Source: Pseudomonadota bacterium (GTDB lineage Bacteria; Pseudomonadota; Alphaproteobacteria; Reyranellales; Reyranellaceae). Taken from it: a stretch of DNA of 6,155 nt. The notes under the pieces are model-generated. The model saw only the letters and a program-made list of their open reading frames with translations. It made no database searches and had not been told where the DNA came from. A program made the translations under genes and the position numbers. The stretch's first letter is position 1, and every line of letters starts with the position of its first letter. Positions 5,006 to 6,155 of the stretch are shown here, in pieces. The stretch lies in NCBI GenBank assembly GCA_023386865.1, contig JAEWIV010000004.1, forward strand, positions 1 to 6,155, given 5' to 3'.

Positions 5006-6069
5006 CGCTGTCCTCGCTCCTGGTTCGACTGTCGATCGGCGTCCGGCTGCGCGGCTGGCGTCACCTCGGGCGTGAAGAAGACGTCCGCATGAAGGTCCTC
5101 CGGCCGCAGGGCGCGTGCCCTGGCAACGGCCATCGCGGCATCCACCATCGCCAGCGGGCCCGCGACGTAGGCCTTCCAGCCGTCGAAATCTCGCATATCC
5201 TGGCCGACCGCGTCGCTCACGAAACCCGTACGCCGTTTGCCGGGCTGCCGTGCCTCGGACAGGACCGGCGTGAAGGCCAAGTTGGCGTTGCGCGCCTGCA
5301 GGGCCTCGAAATGATCGACGAGATAGAGGTCCCGCTCGGTCCGTGCGCCGAAATAGACGTGGAGGGGCTGTCTCATCCCATGGGCGATCGCCGTCTCGAC
5401 GATCGCCTTGATCGGCGCCAGTCCCGAGCCTCCGGCGACGCACAGGATCGGTCCGGCGTGCTTCTCGCGGAGATAGGAGGATCCGAACGGTCCTTCCACA
5501 GTGACCGTGTCGCCGAGGGCCAGTCGCTCGTGGATAGGCGTGGTCGCCGCGCCACCGGGAATCCGCCGGATGTGGAACTCGAGGTCGACGTCGCCCGGCG
5601 TGTTCGCCATCGAGTAGTCCCGGGGCGGTGCGCCCGGGAATGTCACGCGCGCGTACTGTCCGGCTGCAAAGGCAAGAGGCGTCGCATCGTCGACAGCGAG
5701 CCGCACGCGCTTGATGTCGTGCGTGGCAGCCGCGAGCGCGACGACACGGCACTGGAGCCGGCGGAGCGGGTGATCGGCGACCTCCTCGCCACCCCCCAGC
5801 CAGGAGACGGCGGCGTCGCTCCTTGGAAGCGCCCGGCAGGCGAGGATGAGGCCTTGCGCCTTCTCCGCGTCGGACAGCGCGAAACGCGCGTGGTCGAGAA
5901 GGTCGACCTCGCCGTGGACGAGGCGCGACTTGCACGACCCGCAGCGCCCCGAGCGGCAGCCGTGGGGGTAGGGGATCCCCGCTTTCAGGGCTGCTTCCAG
6001 CATGGTGCGGCCTTCCGGAACGTCGAGCACCGCCCCGACTTGCCGGATCTCGACATGTTTCAAGCCCAT
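5002..6069 (-). CDS. NAD(P)H ferredoxin-type reductase ([2Fe-2S], FAD, NAD)
   Basis: A 355-residue electron transfer protein passing electrons from NAD(P)H via FAD to an N-terminal [2Fe-2S] centre, as in reductases of ring-hydroxylating oxygenases and the AscD/NahAa type. Domains in order: plant-type ferredoxin (about 1-90) with cluster ligands C38, C43, C46 and C78; FAD-binding barrel (about 103-200) with RDYSMAN from R150; NAD(P)-binding domain (about 205-335) with GGSGLAP at 213-219. The usual Cys of the C-terminal CGP motif is Ala here (YVAGP, A303). AGGAGG lies 8 bases before the ATG and overlaps the upstream stop, and cueR follows with a 4-base overlap, so this is the middle of an operon. 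Its oxygenase partner is probably upstream, outside the window. The partner and electron acceptor are unknown. Confidence 0.93.
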   Translation of the reverse strand: MGLKHVEIRQVGAVLDVPEGRTMLEAALKAGIPYPHGCRSGRCGSCKSRLVHGEVDLLDHARFALSDAEKAQGLILACRALPRSDAAVSWLGGGEEVADHPLRRLQCRVVALAAATHDIKRVRLAVDDATPLAFAAGQYARVTFPGAPPRDYSMANTPGDVDLEFHIRRIPGGAATTPIHERLALGDTVTVEGPFGSSYLREKHAGPILCVAGGSGLAPIKAIVETAIAHGMRQPLHVYFGARTERDLYLVDHFEALQARNANLAFTPVLSEARQPGKRRTGFVSDAVGQDMRDFDGWKAYVAGPLAMVDAAMAVARARALRPEDLHADVFFTPEVTPAAQPDADRQSNQERGQR

Positions 6070-6077
6070 GGACAGCG

Positions 6078-6083
6078 CCTCCT
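6078..6083 (-). promoter_or_regulatory. Shine-Dalgarno of the reductase, overlapping an upstream stop
   Basis: On the minus strand AGGAGG lies 8 bases before the reductase ATG, and its first base is the last base of a TGA (6083-6085) that ends an upstream frame. This arrangement is typical of coupled genes in an operon. Confidence 0.7.
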
Positions 6084-6155
6084 CATGCCGCCGTGCGCAG
6101 GCCGGGCACCTCGGCCGGCGCCGCGCCCCGGCCGCTGTCCTGCGCGGGAGCAGTC
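6083..6155 (-). CDS. C-terminal end of an upstream gene, unidentified
   Basis: The last 23 codons and the stop of a frame entering from the right edge. It ends APAEVPGLRTAA, with codon third positions nearly all G or C as in the neighbours. The stop abuts the reductase SD, so this is probably the gene before the reductase in the same operon. Too little is present to assign a family. An oxygenase component would fit the reductase next door, but that is only inference. Confidence 0.5.
   Translation of the reverse strand, partial: TAPAQDSGRGAAPAEVPGLRTAA

Noticed and set aside
4520..5935. A 471-codon minus-strand frame joining cueR to a long upstream stretch
   Set aside because: Only the part from 5005 downwards is a real protein. 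The upstream part is an Arg/Pro-rich shadow of the reductase gene.

Overview
The window is GC-rich, with codon third positions dominated by G and C. Its gene content (a LipJ-type hydrolase-cyclase fusion, a CueR/HmrR copper sensor, a tyrosinase with no export signal, an astacin-like protease) suggests a soil-type proteobacterium, most likely an alphaproteobacterium of the Rhizobiales kind. That placement is inference from gene style, not from a marker gene. No RNA genes, insertion sequences, CRISPR arrays or phage genes were seen.

Layout, left to right. (1) Positions 1-1021, minus strand: the N-terminal 340 residues of a type-3 copper (tyrosinase family) protein that runs off the left edge. 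All six copper-binding histidines are visible. (2) 1022-1390: a gap holding one doubtful small ORF on the same strand and in the same frame as the tyrosinase. (3) 1391-2701, minus: an alpha/beta-hydrolase fused to a class III adenylate cyclase domain. (4) 2702-3101: a 400-base divergent intergenic region rich in dyads. It holds a 9-bp perfect hairpin close to the cyclase start, a 7-bp dyad next to a possible promoter, a 6-bp dyad, and a terminator-like hairpin just before the protease ribosome binding site. (5) 3102-3953, plus: a zinc metallopeptidase with an astacin-type metzincin motif. (6) 4078-4446, plus: a small lipoprotein that starts at TTG. (7) 4520-5005, minus: a CueR-type MerR copper sensor. 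(8) 5002-6069, minus: a ferredoxin-reductase-type electron transfer protein ([2Fe-2S] + FAD + NAD(P)). (9) 6083-6155, minus: the C-terminal end of another coding region.

Two transcription units are clear. At the right, an unknown upstream gene, the reductase and cueR form a tight minus-strand operon: the reductase SD overlaps the upstream stop, and reductase and cueR overlap as ATGA. In the middle, cyclase and protease diverge from a shared regulatory region, with the lipoprotein following the protease. The genes do not make one recognised pathway. The most interesting points are the copper sensor coupled to an oxygenase-type reductase, the tyrosinase with an unusual beta-rich N-terminal segment, the structured leaders of the two divergent genes, and an apparently unexported astacin-like protease with only two cysteines, one near the N-terminus and one in the Met-turn.
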